Assembly (NCBI GenBank): GCA_964574635.1
Contig: CAZNOG010000004.1
Coordinates: 124,001-188,000, forward strand
Length of the DNA stretch: 64,000 nucleotides
Reading direction: 5' to 3'
Source: CAZNOG01 sp964574635
Lineage (GTDB): Bacteria; Bacteroidota; Bacteroidia; Flavobacteriales_D; Cryomorphaceae
Shown piece after piece: positions 7,784-15,812 of the stretch; the first letter of the stretch is position 1; every line of letters begins with the position of its first letter. The notes beneath the pieces were generated by a model. It made no database searches. It was given only the letters and a program-made list of their open reading frames with translations, and was not told where the DNA came from. The position numbers and the translations under genes were made by a program.

Positions 7784-8047
7784 CTACTGCGTGTATTCGC
7801 AATTGCACCCATCATTGGTTTCATAATTGACTTTTGCGGTTTCCCAATCCTCACAATTATCAAAGCCGTCCACGCAATATTCTCTGTTCAAAAGGTGTCC
7901 GTACGGCCCCTCGCAGTCGGTACATTCAAAACAGGAGTATTGTGAACCACAGCCGCCGCTTCCATTTCCATTTTCGTCGTCGTCTTTTTCACAACCGATG
8001 AACAGAATCATCGTTGCAAGGCCCAGTGTGAACATGAGTTTTTTCAT
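7784..8047 (-). CDS. Small cysteine-rich lipoprotein
   Basis: This is an 87-residue precursor with a lipoprotein signal (MKKLMFTLGLATMILFIGC) and an acidic Asp/Gly linker. The C-terminal part holds eight further cysteines in the order GGC, YSC, FEC, TDC, EYC, DNC, DGC, NC. The even number suggests disulfides in an oxidising periplasm or metal binding. It sits between the T9SS protein and the secreted protein at 8166. I do not recognise the family, and it might be a surface lipoprotein of the island. Confidence 0.65.
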   Translation of the reverse strand: MKKLMFTLGLATMILFIGCEKDDDENGNGSGGCGSQYSCFECTDCEGPYGHLLNREYCVDGFDNCEDWETAKVNYETNDGCNCEYTQ

Positions 8048-8165
8048 ATCGTTGGTTTTTGAGTTTCAGGAATTTTGGGACGATGCACAAGTGACTCTAC
8101 AGAGCTTGCCGGGTTTTGTAAAGCCACGACAATTTTTATTCTTTCGTGGTTTTTCGAATAGTCCC

Positions 8166-9227
8166 TTACTTTTTATTTTGCTGACTGTATTTAACGGCTT
8201 TGGCCAACGCTTCACCGTATTGCCTGAAAAGGTCGCGTGCGGCGGTCATGTAGTCTTCCTTGCTCAGTTCTATGATCATGGGATTGAATTCGACGTCGGG
8301 GACTCCGAGCGCAAACAGTTTTTTAAACAAGGATTTGCTCTTTTCCTTATCCTGATACATTTTGGCTTGATAAGATCTTTCAGCCATGAAGGGTTCCTTC
8401 AATGTAATATTGGTGGCGCCTATACTCACGGAGCCGTTGGACCCTATTGTTGATAAGGTAAGCTCCGAAATATTCATCACCGGAAATACCTCACAGTTTG
8501 CATTCGTCGACTTGAAAGTGGAAGAGCCCGAATAATTCCATCCCCCCTCTACTTCCGCATCCAATTTGATCACGCAAAAATCAACGTCAATATTCGGTAG
8601 CAGCATCACCGCATCCGATTCTTTCACCAATTTTTTCAACCTGGTAATGGTTCCTACGCCATGAGCAACCCCATCGCCTTTGTAGATCATGAGGCTGTTG
8701 TCGGCCAAATAATAAATACGGTCATCGTTCAAATCCGCTTTTTCTTTTTTGTCCTCCTGTCTGGATGTCTTTGCACTGAATCCTTCTTGAATTTTTTGGT
8801 AGGATTTTATCTTGCCGAGTTCATCACCATCCACCACATGGATCCCCTGCTTTTTGAACTCGTCGAGCAGAATTTGGTGCAGCTCATTGGTTAAGGCTTG
8901 AAAATCTTCCTTTTCCATTCCTGCGTCGAGGATGGCGCTCGCTTCTACGTACGATCTTTGCCTATTGTACGTTTTATCGGTTCCCACGGTGGCGAGGTTG
9001 CCTGCTAGGGCACTGAGTTTTCCTTCCTGCCTCATAATGGTCACCTTGGAATGGGTTTCGAATCCCACCCTGAATTGCGGCACCATTACATTGCTCAATT
9101 TTCTAAAATCGTTCAGGGACTTTTCACCTTCTCCCAGCCGATTAAAAGCGCTCTGCCCAATGGCGCTCGAAGCCATTGTAATTAACAGGGATAACAATAC
9201 GGTTTTGCCAAGGGTTGAATTTTTCAT
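8166..9227 (-). CDS. Unrecognised secreted protein, candidate response-regulator target
   Basis: The protein is about 353 residues with a signal peptide (LGKTVLLSLLITMASSAIGQ). No family is recognised. It has a Lys-rich central stretch around SRQEDKKEKADLNDD, likely a surface loop, followed by an IYYLADNSLMIY segment and a beta-rich second half. The start is set at the ATG 9225-9227 (MKNSTLGK). An upstream TTG at 9257 would overlap the promoter -7 element, so it is rejected. An 18-bp inverted repeat and a TTTG-type -7 stand just upstream in the same geometry as in front of the response regulator gene. This suggests it is regulated by that two-component system. It probably acts in the periplasm or at the outer membrane. 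Confidence 0.7.
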   Translation of the reverse strand: MKNSTLGKTVLLSLLITMASSAIGQSAFNRLGEGEKSLNDFRKLSNVMVPQFRVGFETHSKVTIMRQEGKLSALAGNLATVGTDKTYNRQRSYVEASAILDAGMEKEDFQALTNELHQILLDEFKKQGIHVVDGDELGKIKSYQKIQEGFSAKTSRQEDKKEKADLNDDRIYYLADNSLMIYKGDGVAHGVGTITRLKKLVKESDAVMLLPNIDVDFCVIKLDAEVEGGWNYSGSSTFKSTNANCEVFPVMNISELTLSTIGSNGSVSIGATNITLKEPFMAERSYQAKMYQDKEKSKSLFKKLFALGVPDVEFNPMIIELSKEDYMTAARDLFRQYGEALAKAVKYSQQNKK

Positions 9228-9254
9228 CGGTTCGGTTGATTTAATATTACCCGT

Positions 9255-9302
9255 CAAAAATGGAAAGTTATAGCGCTCGGCTCAATACGCAGTTCTTCGT
9301 AT
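9255..9302 (-). promoter_or_regulatory. Promoter with 18-bp inverted-repeat operator (site 1)
   Basis: The inverted repeat ATACGAAGAACTGCGTAT (minus strand) occupies 9285-9302. Exactly 22 bases separate it from the octamer CATTTTTG at 9255-9262, which fits a weak Bacteroidota -7 element (TAnnTTTG). The ATG of the secreted protein follows 28 bases later. The same motif and spacing recur at 10444-10491 and 11159-11206. Confidence 0.7.
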
Positions 9303-9509
9303 TTTCGGTGTTATCGCATTCCGAATCTGTATCCAACCCCAAGGGTAACCCGGGAAGCAGCGGAAGCAATGCCGGTTTTATTCACCATTTTATGATCTCG
9401 TGCTGTGCTAAATAATCCATTTTCAAAAAGGGGGTATTTGAAGCTCGGATACCTGCCCTGTTTTTTTGTGGATCGAAAAGGGCTTGATTATTATCACACA
9501 ATTAAAAGA

Positions 9510-10433
9510 TTACATGCTTCGTAAAACCATAAATCCAATTCCGAAATCAAAGTGAAAGCCCAGGTAAGGTCTGTACCCTATTGATGACGAAATGGTATAT
9601 CTAAAACTATTGGCTAATTTGTGGGAAGGGATTGAGCCGTAGACATTGTAGGTGATCCTTCCACCAAATGGAAATGCCTTTTTCAGTCCGTCGGATTTTA
9701 GTTCTTTTCCCACGGACGCCCCTGTTATTGCATCTTTAAACGTGTTTACCGGAGCAAAAATCCCATCGATGGTCATTACGGTATAATTATCGAAGATCCT
9801 GTTTACTCTAGGTCTTTTGACTTGAACAACACTGGCGTTAATTCTTTTGAACTGCAATCCGCCAATAAGAGATAAAGTGCTGAAATTCACATTATCCCTA
9901 GCCCCTTTATACCCTTCGTTCGAGGTGTGATCATTCCCCTCTTTTGGGTTTACTCCCAGCGTTTTATAGTTCACGGTGGCGTTAAAGCCAAAAGCATTTC
10001 TTTGAGGCAGGTCGGTGTTGAAATACTTGGACTCTGTATACACATAAGCCCCGGATCGTTCCGTCCTTCCCGAAATGAGGACTTCTTCGTTGTTTAGCTT
10101 GGTTTCATCCTTTACAAAAACTGCCCCGGTAAGTTCTATCTCAAAGTTTTTACGATAGGCCTTGTCGAAATGAAAGCTTGCATACGACTTTCTAATTTTA
10201 GTCTGCAAGTCAATTTTATCATTTAATGAATAACGAGCTATGGCCCCGATATTCAGATCGGCCGAGAATCCCATAGATCCAATAGAACCATCAATTCCCG
10301 TTTCGGCAAGAATTAATAATTGGGCAACATCGTTCGGGTCATTGTGCCGAAAATCGAATTCGTATGTAGTCTGTGCAAATGATGTAACGGCGGCGCACAC
10401 TGCTATTGGCAGAATGAGTAGCTTTTTTCTCAT
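9510..10433 (-). CDS. Unrecognised outer-membrane beta-barrel-like protein, candidate response-regulator target
   Basis: This 307-residue exported protein has a signal peptide ending at SFAQ (MRKKLLILPIAVCAAVTSFAQ). The mature part alternates polar and hydrophobic residues (DLQTKIRKSYASFHF, GGRITYNVYGSI, YRPYLGFHFDFGIGFMVL), and the C-terminus is short and aromatic-rich, as in small beta-barrels. There are no repeats or catalytic motifs. The ATG at 10431-10433 lies only 10 bases after the -7 octamer, so the leader must be very short. The upstream inverted repeat matches that of the response regulator gene and of the next gene, so all three are probably coregulated. The function is not known. 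Confidence 0.68.
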   Translation of the reverse strand: MRKKLLILPIAVCAAVTSFAQTTYEFDFRHNDPNDVAQLLILAETGIDGSIGSMGFSADLNIGAIARYSLNDKIDLQTKIRKSYASFHFDKAYRKNFEIELTGAVFVKDETKLNNEEVLISGRTERSGAYVYTESKYFNTDLPQRNAFGFNATVNYKTLGVNPKEGNDHTSNEGYKGARDNVNFSTLSLIGGLQFKRINASVVQVKRPRVNRIFDNYTVMTIDGIFAPVNTFKDAITGASVGKELKSDGLKKAFPFGGRITYNVYGSIPSHKLANSFRYTISSSIGYRPYLGFHFDFGIGFMVLRSM

Positions 10434-10443
10434 TGTTTTTATA

Positions 10444-10491
10444 CAAAGAAAAAGGCGCTAACCCGGCCATTCAATACGCAGTAGTTCGTAT
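10444..10491 (-). promoter_or_regulatory. Promoter with 18-bp inverted-repeat operator (site 2)
   Basis: ATACGAACTACTGCGTAT (minus strand) at 10474-10491 is followed after 22 bases by TTTCTTTG at 10444-10451. The site begins one base past the stop codon of the response regulator gene and serves the barrel-like protein downstream. Confidence 0.72.
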
Positions 10492-10492
10492 T

Positions 10493-11137
10493 TTATACTA
10501 TCCTATTATCAGTCGCTTTTTTAACGGCTTCAACTTTGTTTTTTACCTGAAGTTTTCGGTAAATGTTTTCGATGTGTTTTCGAACCGTGTGATAGCTGAT
10601 GTGCAAGTTGGCCGCCACTTCTTCGTATGTCAGTCCGTTTTTAAGCTGAGTGAGAAGTTCCGTTTCCCGGTCGGTAAGTCCAAAATCTTCCGTTTTTTGA
10701 TCTTTGGTAATGGGTTGCCGTATGAGCTGGAGTGTTTTAAGCGCGATCACCGGGCTCATAGCGGCTCCACCCGAAAGCGTATCCATTATGGCTTGAAAAA
10801 TTTCCGTTCCACTGTCTTCTTTCAACAAATAGCCTGATGCACCGGCCAATATCGCATTGAACAGACTTTCGTCATCATCGAAGGTGGTGAGGATAAGCAC
10901 TTTTATTTGTGGGTATTTGGTTTTTACGGCTGCGGTTGCGGCAATGCCGTCCATTTCGGGCATTTGCAAGTCCATTAACACCAAATCGATGTTGTGGTTT
11001 TTCCGGAGCTGATTCAATAATTCAATTCCGGTTCTCGCCGTATATTTTATGTTGATTTCGGGATATTTCGCCAAGCGGTCTTTTACCCCTTGAAGGTCAA
11101 TACTCTTGTCTTCCGCTATGGCGATATGAATGTGCAT
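10493..11137 (-). CDS. NarL/FixJ-family response regulator
   Basis: This DNA-binding response regulator has about 214 residues. The receiver domain has the acidic pocket AEDKS near residues 8-12, phosphoacceptor Asp56 in VLMDLQMPEMDG, and a Thr-Thr switch in ILTTFDD. The C-terminal LuxR-type helix-turn-helix spans LTDRETELLTQL through YHTVRKHIENIYRKLQV. The start is taken as the ATG at 11135-11137. An upstream TTG at 11161 lies inside the -7 element. The gene follows the sensor kinase at 11215 but has its own promoter with an inverted repeat, which suggests autoregulation. The likely cognate kinase is the upstream gene. Confidence 0.92.
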   Translation of the reverse strand: MHIHIAIAEDKSIDLQGVKDRLAKYPEINIKYTARTGIELLNQLRKNHNIDLVLMDLQMPEMDGIAATAAVKTKYPQIKVLILTTFDDDESLFNAILAGASGYLLKEDSGTEIFQAIMDTLSGGAAMSPVIALKTLQLIRQPITKDQKTEDFGLTDRETELLTQLKNGLTYEEVAANLHISYHTVRKHIENIYRKLQVKNKVEAVKKATDNRIV

Positions 11138-11158
11138 GGCTCTTTTTGATCTATTATT

Positions 11159-11206
11159 CAAAGATATGCGTGAAATGCATTATTCGCTATACGCAGTTGT
11201 TCGTAT
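11159..11206 (-). promoter_or_regulatory. Promoter with 18-bp inverted-repeat operator (site 3)
   Basis: ATACGAACAACTGCGTAT (minus strand) at 11189-11206 is followed after 22 bases by TATCTTTG at 11159-11166, a perfect TAnnTTTG -7 element. The ATG of the response regulator is 22 bases further on. It sits in the gap between the kinase stop and the regulator start. Confidence 0.75.
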
Positions 11207-11214
11207 TTATCGTC

Positions 11215-12996
11215 TCAAAAACAACCGCTTATCTTGGTGCCCTTGCCTGGCTCGCTCCGGATCTGCAACGCACCTTTTAGTTCCTTAATTCTCGACTGCA
11301 TATTGTGCAAACCATAGCCGCTGTTGACAGCCGATGGATCAAAGCCCTTTCCGTCATCCGTAATTGAAAAACACATTTTGTCCGTTGCTTCCAAATCGAC
11401 GTAAATATTCTTTGCTTCGGCATACTTATACGCATTGCTCACTGCTTCCTGCATAATGCGAAAAAGGTGGGTGGTCTGTACATCCGTGAGTGTTTTCTCG
11501 GAATTGCCTTGGGTTTGAACGATAATTTTGGTTCCGTTTTGGTTCATGGGTTTGAAGAAATCGCGCAAACGCACCGCAAGGGCATCGATGGAAACATGCT
11601 GATTGTTGAGAAGCCAAACGGTTTTTCGCAGCTCTCCCATACTCATCGACAATACCTTTTGCAAGTTGGGGAAACGCTCCGTGACTTGTACCGGTGACAT
11701 TTCCGGTAAGCTCTCCAATGAGGCGTTGATCAGCGTGAGGTACGAACCGATATTGTCGTGCAATTCCCTTGAGATGCGCAATCTTTCTTCCTGCAGACGG
11801 GTTCGTTCTTGTTCTTCGGCGAGTTTCAATTCCAGAGTCGCTTGTTTCGCTAAAGCTTCTTTTCGTTTGAAAAGATAAAAAAGGATGCCGGCGACCAGTA
11901 ACAGAAGCGCCAGAGAAGAAACAAGCCATAAAGTTCGTTTTCGTATATCGAGTTCTTTTTGTTGAATGGTCTGTTGTTGCTCAAGCAATGCCTTGTCCTT
12001 CCGGGCCGATTCGTATTTGGCTTCCATTTCCGCAAGTGATTTTGCCCTGTTGATGCTGTACAAGGTGTCCGTCATCCGCATCTCAATCTTTTTCAGGTCA
12101 TAGGCCTTTTCATATTGGTTTTCAGCCTCATAAATGGCAGACAACAATTTGGAGGTATGTATTGCCAAGTCCAGGTATTGTTTTTTGGTGGATAATTCCA
12201 GGGAAGACTCAAAATATGTCCTGGCGTTTTTATGGTCGTTCTCACCCAGGTAATATTCGCCTAAATTATTCAAGTTGATGGCATAAGGAAAGGTGTCTTT
12301 CAGGGCTTTTCTGATTTCAAGCGCTTCCAGTAATCGTTTTTTTCCTTCGTCTTTCTTTCCCATTACGGAAAGTAAACTCCCCAAATCATCCAAAATATAT
12401 CCAATGCTAATGGAGTCATTGGCGATTCGGGCATTGGCTTCCGACTTTTGAAATACGGTTAATGCATTTTCCATTTCGCCCAATCTCACGAAACAGGTGC
12501 CCATATGATTATATCCTGTTCCCGCAAGGGCTGTCAAATCATTTGCTTCGGCCAGTTGCACACCCTTTCGGTGGTACTCCAACGCCTTGTGTATTTTTTC
12601 TTCATCTATGACTTTATCGGCTCTTCTGGCGCTTCTGGAGAAGCTCATGCCGATGGCGTAAAGAATATTTATTTCATCTTCTATTAAATTGTTCTTTTCA
12701 CTTACGGCGAGTGCTTCAACCAAATAGTCAAAACCCACTTCAAATTCGTTGCGGTAGTAATATGTTTCGGCAATCAATTGGTGAGCTTTTACCAACCATC
12801 CGGGTTGATTGTGGGCCTTGGCCCAATTTACTATTTGATTGAGGTATACAAGACTGGAATCGGAATTTGTGCTACGTATATCTTTTGCTCTTTGGTATTT
12901 TTCATCTATTTCGGTTTCGTAAAGCGCTTGTTGTGCCCGCAACGGGGTCCCGGCGAATAGTGCAAAAATCAGTATGATATAAAGGTGTCTATTCAT
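11215..12996 (-). CDS. TPR-containing sensor histidine kinase (HisKA_3 type)
   Basis: This 593-residue membrane kinase has a signal peptide (about 1-22) and a periplasmic array of tetratricopeptide repeats (about 25-340), for example ALEYHRKGVQLAEAND and ALTVFQKSEANARIAND. A coiled region follows, then a single membrane helix (about 356-378, LWLVSSLALLLLVAGILFYL). The cytoplasmic part has the HisKA_3 phosphoacceptor motif ISRELHDNIGSYLTLI near residue 415 and a HATPase domain with QEAVSNAYKYA (N box), DDGKGFD (G1) and GYGLHNM (G2). This layout is common in Bacteroidota LuxR-type two-component systems. The signal sensed by the TPR domain is unknown. The response regulator gene follows immediately. 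Confidence 0.93.
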   Translation of the reverse strand: MNRHLYIILIFALFAGTPLRAQQALYETEIDEKYQRAKDIRSTNSDSSLVYLNQIVNWAKAHNQPGWLVKAHQLIAETYYYRNEFEVGFDYLVEALAVSEKNNLIEDEINILYAIGMSFSRSARRADKVIDEEKIHKALEYHRKGVQLAEANDLTALAGTGYNHMGTCFVRLGEMENALTVFQKSEANARIANDSISIGYILDDLGSLLSVMGKKDEGKKRLLEALEIRKALKDTFPYAINLNNLGEYYLGENDHKNARTYFESSLELSTKKQYLDLAIHTSKLLSAIYEAENQYEKAYDLKKIEMRMTDTLYSINRAKSLAEMEAKYESARKDKALLEQQQTIQQKELDIRKRTLWLVSSLALLLLVAGILFYLFKRKEALAKQATLELKLAEEQERTRLQEERLRISRELHDNIGSYLTLINASLESLPEMSPVQVTERFPNLQKVLSMSMGELRKTVWLLNNQHVSIDALAVRLRDFFKPMNQNGTKIIVQTQGNSEKTLTDVQTTHLFRIMQEAVSNAYKYAEAKNIYVDLEATDKMCFSITDDGKGFDPSAVNSGYGLHNMQSRIKELKGALQIRSEPGKGTKISGCF

Positions 12997-13247
12997 TTGA
13001 TGCTAAAGATAGAATTAGTTTTTAGTCGTTAACTTCAGGATTCCACGGACTTTCTATGCTTGGGGATAATGGTCGACGTGATGGTTAGCAGGTGATTGCC
13101 GGCATTTTACCTCTCAAGTTACAGCTTAAAATGTAGCGGGTCTTCGTCCCGAAACCCACTGAAACGCTTATCGACTCTTCCGCGCGTGGGGGCTATTTTT
13201 TTAATCTTTCAATATCCAATTTCCCTTCTTCGAGTCTGTCTACTAAA

Positions 13248-14108
13248 CTAATCGAGTTTGTGCCCGGTCTTAAAATCCATTTCTGTCTCCCGAAACCAAA
13301 GTTGGCTGCGGAGCAAAGACCTCGCAGGCGGCAGGTTATTTCTTTCCATAAAAATATCTTCATCCATAGACAAGCCGTATTTCTCGCATTCCCTTGAAAT
13401 GTTAATCCTGTCAACTTTAAACCCCACGGAACTAAGCCTGTCAGTGTAGTCCTGCCCGTATATTCTCACATGGTCAAACTGTCCGAATACTATCTCTCGC
13501 TCTTCGGGATCCGTGACGGAAAAATCTTCAAAGGTCTTGTCTAAATTCTTTGATATCGGAACTTGCAATATCGCCTTTCCACCTGGTTTCAAAACGCGGT
13601 ACAATTCCTTCATGGCGTCTATGTCCGCCGGCACGTGTTCGAGCAAGTGATTGCATACCACGAGATCGAAAAAATCATCTTCATAAGGAATATCCAAAAC
13701 ATTCATATTCTGAACGTAGTCGGGATAATCGTATCCTTCGGTGAACAAGTCACCGCAGATGTATTCTTCAAATCCGATTTTACGCAACGTGTTCGCCAAG
13801 CGCTTTTCAGGTGCGAAATGTAAAATCCTGATGTCCCTCCGTTCAAGAACCTTTGCAACCTCTTTGAGATAGATAAACACCAACCTTTCCCTGTCCGTCG
13901 AACCACATTTATAGCATCCACCCTTCCTGAGCCCCGCTCCAACAACTTGTTTTTCGGTCAAAACCTTGAAATCGGCACCTATTGGGGACAAGTCTTTTAC
14001 ATGGTAACCACAGAATGGGCAGGTGTATTTGTCGCCCGAATGCCTGGCCAATTCAATACTTCTTCCAGCTCTTGTGAGAAACAACTTGTTGATAGCGTTC
14101 TTTATCAT
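13248..14108 (-). CDS. SAM-dependent methyltransferase with N-terminal zinc-ribbon-like motif
   Basis: This 286-residue class I methyltransferase starts with a treble-clef or zinc-ribbon-like part: CPFCGYH (about 30-36) and CYKCGS (about 65-70) provide four cysteines. The SAM domain follows, with ILHFAPEKRLANTL replacing the usual glycine loop, DIPYEDDFFDLVVCNHLLEHV (motif II region) and RVLKPGGKAILQVPI. The HLLEHV and LKPGG motifs are typical of Methyltransf_11 enzymes that modify sugars, lipids or surface polymers. The substrate is unknown. It follows the repeat element B on the minus strand and is more GC-rich than its AT-rich neighbours. Confidence 0.85.
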   Translation of the reverse strand: MIKNAINKLFLTRAGRSIELARHSGDKYTCPFCGYHVKDLSPIGADFKVLTEKQVVGAGLRKGGCYKCGSTDRERLVFIYLKEVAKVLERRDIRILHFAPEKRLANTLRKIGFEEYICGDLFTEGYDYPDYVQNMNVLDIPYEDDFFDLVVCNHLLEHVPADIDAMKELYRVLKPGGKAILQVPISKNLDKTFEDFSVTDPEEREIVFGQFDHVRIYGQDYTDRLSSVGFKVDRINISRECEKYGLSMDEDIFMERNNLPPARSLLRSQLWFRETEMDFKTGHKLD

Positions 14109-14170
14109 TTGTTTCTGTCAGTTTAAACTAAACTGATTTTTTGTTTTTGGGACGTGGCAAAAACTACCGC

Positions 14171-14297
14171 CGTCGGTTTGCAGCTACCCGAAGGTAGCGA
14201 TTTCGAAGCACTTCACCGTCAATCGGGCGGAGGCTGGATGAGAAGCACGAAGCGTGATAAACCACTGAACCGCCACTTTTGGGTGGTGCTGTTATAT
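14171..14297. repeat. ~128-bp intergenic element, copy B
   Basis: It aligns with 1832-1960. It contains the perfect hairpin GCTACCCGAAGGTAGC near its left end and ends in GTTATAT. On the minus strand it follows the stop of the gene at 14314-15354, as copy A follows its own orphan gene. Confidence 0.6.
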
Positions 14298-14313
14298 AGC
14301 GCTCTTCTCATCA

Positions 14314-15354
14314 TCATATGAAGTATAATGCCGGTATTATTGCTGTTATCGTCCCAAGTATGAAAGCATATACAAAGTCAGCAAATGAGGGTGCAGGTCT
14401 TTCGACTTTGGGTTCTCGTTTCATTACTCTTATAAATGCCAGTCTTAATGGTCTCTGAATTATTAAAAGGAAAATGGGCATTGTCGTCGCGACCTGCAAC
14501 AATGGAGAATTTCCATCAAATTTCTCATTTAAAAATAGTCCATATAAGAAAATTCCTAGTCCAAGTCCAACAGAGTTAAAATACAGCTTACCTACTCGAA
14601 GTATGTGATAGTCAGTCATTAGCCAAATCCAAACTGAAAAGGCAACTACATAATTAGCTGTCAAAAAGTCATCTTCTGTCTGAAACAAAAAAAATGTCAA
14701 TACGAATGCTGAGAATATTATGGCTGAAATTATTTTGAATCGATTCTCTAATTTGGCTTTGGTTCTGTCTGTAAGTTTGTTTAAATCTTGTTTGTTTTGG
14801 ACGGTTATGCTTTCTGATAGACCTAAGTTGAAATTTGTCGGGTATGTATAATTTTTCCTTTCTCTTACTTCTGTTATTTTTCCGCCAAAGTCCACCTTGA
14901 AATGTTGATTTTCAGAAGTCGTTACGAAAACATTATCGAACTCCTTGTCTGTTGGAGAAATGTAAACTAAAAGTTCTTTGTTTTTTAGTTTGTTATTGTC
15001 TTTGCCCGTCGTAAAACCTTCAATGTCTATTTTGTATTCAATTCCTTCCGGGTAGTTCAAATAGTTAACCAAATAATAGAATCTCTCATTGTCAAGTCTT
15101 TCGTCTACCTGTATTACGTGGTTTCCGATTCCATTTTTATAAAGTTGAAAAGTCAACCCGTCTTGTAAGTCTATTGAATAAAGGTCAATCCATTGTCTCA
15201 ACGCTTTTTTTATGTCATTGTAAGTACCACCTTTTATCGATATGAGATTGTCTGCTTTCACTTTGTTGTATATGGCTGTGGTGGCTTTCGAAGCACATTC
15301 CTGTCTGCCGAAAGGTACTGAGTGAAAGCTTTGCATACAAACGTTCACCAGCAA
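14314..15354 (-). CDS. Hypothetical membrane protein
   Basis: I do not recognise this family. The N-terminal two thirds appear cytosolic and mixed alpha/beta. Four or five hydrophobic segments follow (IISAIIFSAFVLTFFLF, TANYVVAFSVWIWLM, LGLGIFLYGLFL, MPIFLLIIQ, FVYAFILGTITAIIPALYFI), so it is an inner-membrane protein with a large soluble domain. The reported ORF is 346 residues. The first 30 residues (MLVNVCMQSFHSV...) read through a repeat-like stretch upstream (about 15290-15362), so the true start may be later, near NKVKADNLISIKGG. The gene is strongly AT-rich and is bounded by repeat-like elements on both sides. Confidence 0.6.
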   Translation of the reverse strand: MLVNVCMQSFHSVPFGRQECASKATTAIYNKVKADNLISIKGGTYNDIKKALRQWIDLYSIDLQDGLTFQLYKNGIGNHVIQVDERLDNERFYYLVNYLNYPEGIEYKIDIEGFTTGKDNNKLKNKELLVYISPTDKEFDNVFVTTSENQHFKVDFGGKITEVRERKNYTYPTNFNLGLSESITVQNKQDLNKLTDRTKAKLENRFKIISAIIFSAFVLTFFLFQTEDDFLTANYVVAFSVWIWLMTDYHILRVGKLYFNSVGLGLGIFLYGLFLNEKFDGNSPLLQVATTMPIFLLIIQRPLRLAFIRVMKREPKVERPAPSFADFVYAFILGTITAIIPALYFI

Positions 15355-15377
15355 GGAGCTATATGCACGCAGTTTTA

Positions 15378-15812
15378 TTATAGTGGAAAATATAGCACCA
15401 TCCTTTTCTCAGTGGATCCTCCAAGTTCTACCGTTTCTATCTCGTATCTAATTAATCTATTTAAATTGTAGTACCCCTTTCTTACTCTGACAAAATTATC
15501 TCCGGGAAATGAATAGTCGGTTCCCCAGCCAGTTGATTGCGTACAGGTACAACCCTCACAACATATTTGCAAAGCTTCGACTCCTTCCTGACTAATTACA
15601 AGTTTCAAGTCTTCGGCAATTGAATTTACAGGAATGATTATGTCATCCTTTTCGCATGAGGTTAATGTCATTAAAGCAAAAATTATGGTAAGGAATCTTC
15701 TCGTTGTATCTGTTATTAATTCTACCTTAGGTATTGGCGGTATGTTTTTGTTGCCGATTTCGGAGAACTGTACTGTCAAAATACATGAGATTTTATTAGA
15801 TTCAAAACACAT
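15378..15812 (-). CDS. Hypothetical lipoprotein
   Basis: The ORF encodes a putative lipoprotein: RRFLTIIFALMTLTSCEKDD has a basic start, a hydrophobic core and cysteine at the lipobox. The mature part is about 95 residues, with the cysteine cluster QICCEGCTCTQS and a beta-rich tail. The ATG at 15812 puts about 47 residues before the lipobox cysteine, too long for a signal peptide, and there is no good ATG nearer, so the 5' end may have been replaced by foreign sequence or uses a rare start. It is the last gene of the AT-rich minus-strand region before the composition changes. Confidence 0.5.
   Translation of the reverse strand: MCFESNKISCILTVQFSEIGNKNIPPIPKVELITDTTRRFLTIIFALMTLTSCEKDDIIIPVNSIAEDLKLVISQEGVEALQICCEGCTCTQSTGWGTDYSFPGDNFVRVRKGYYNLNRLIRYEIETVELGGSTEKRMVLYFPL

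Noticed and set aside
1800..15400. Integron integrase or canonical attC sites
   Set aside because: No integrase gene and no convincing GTTRRRY/RYYYAAC pairs; only an attC-like arrangement is claimed.
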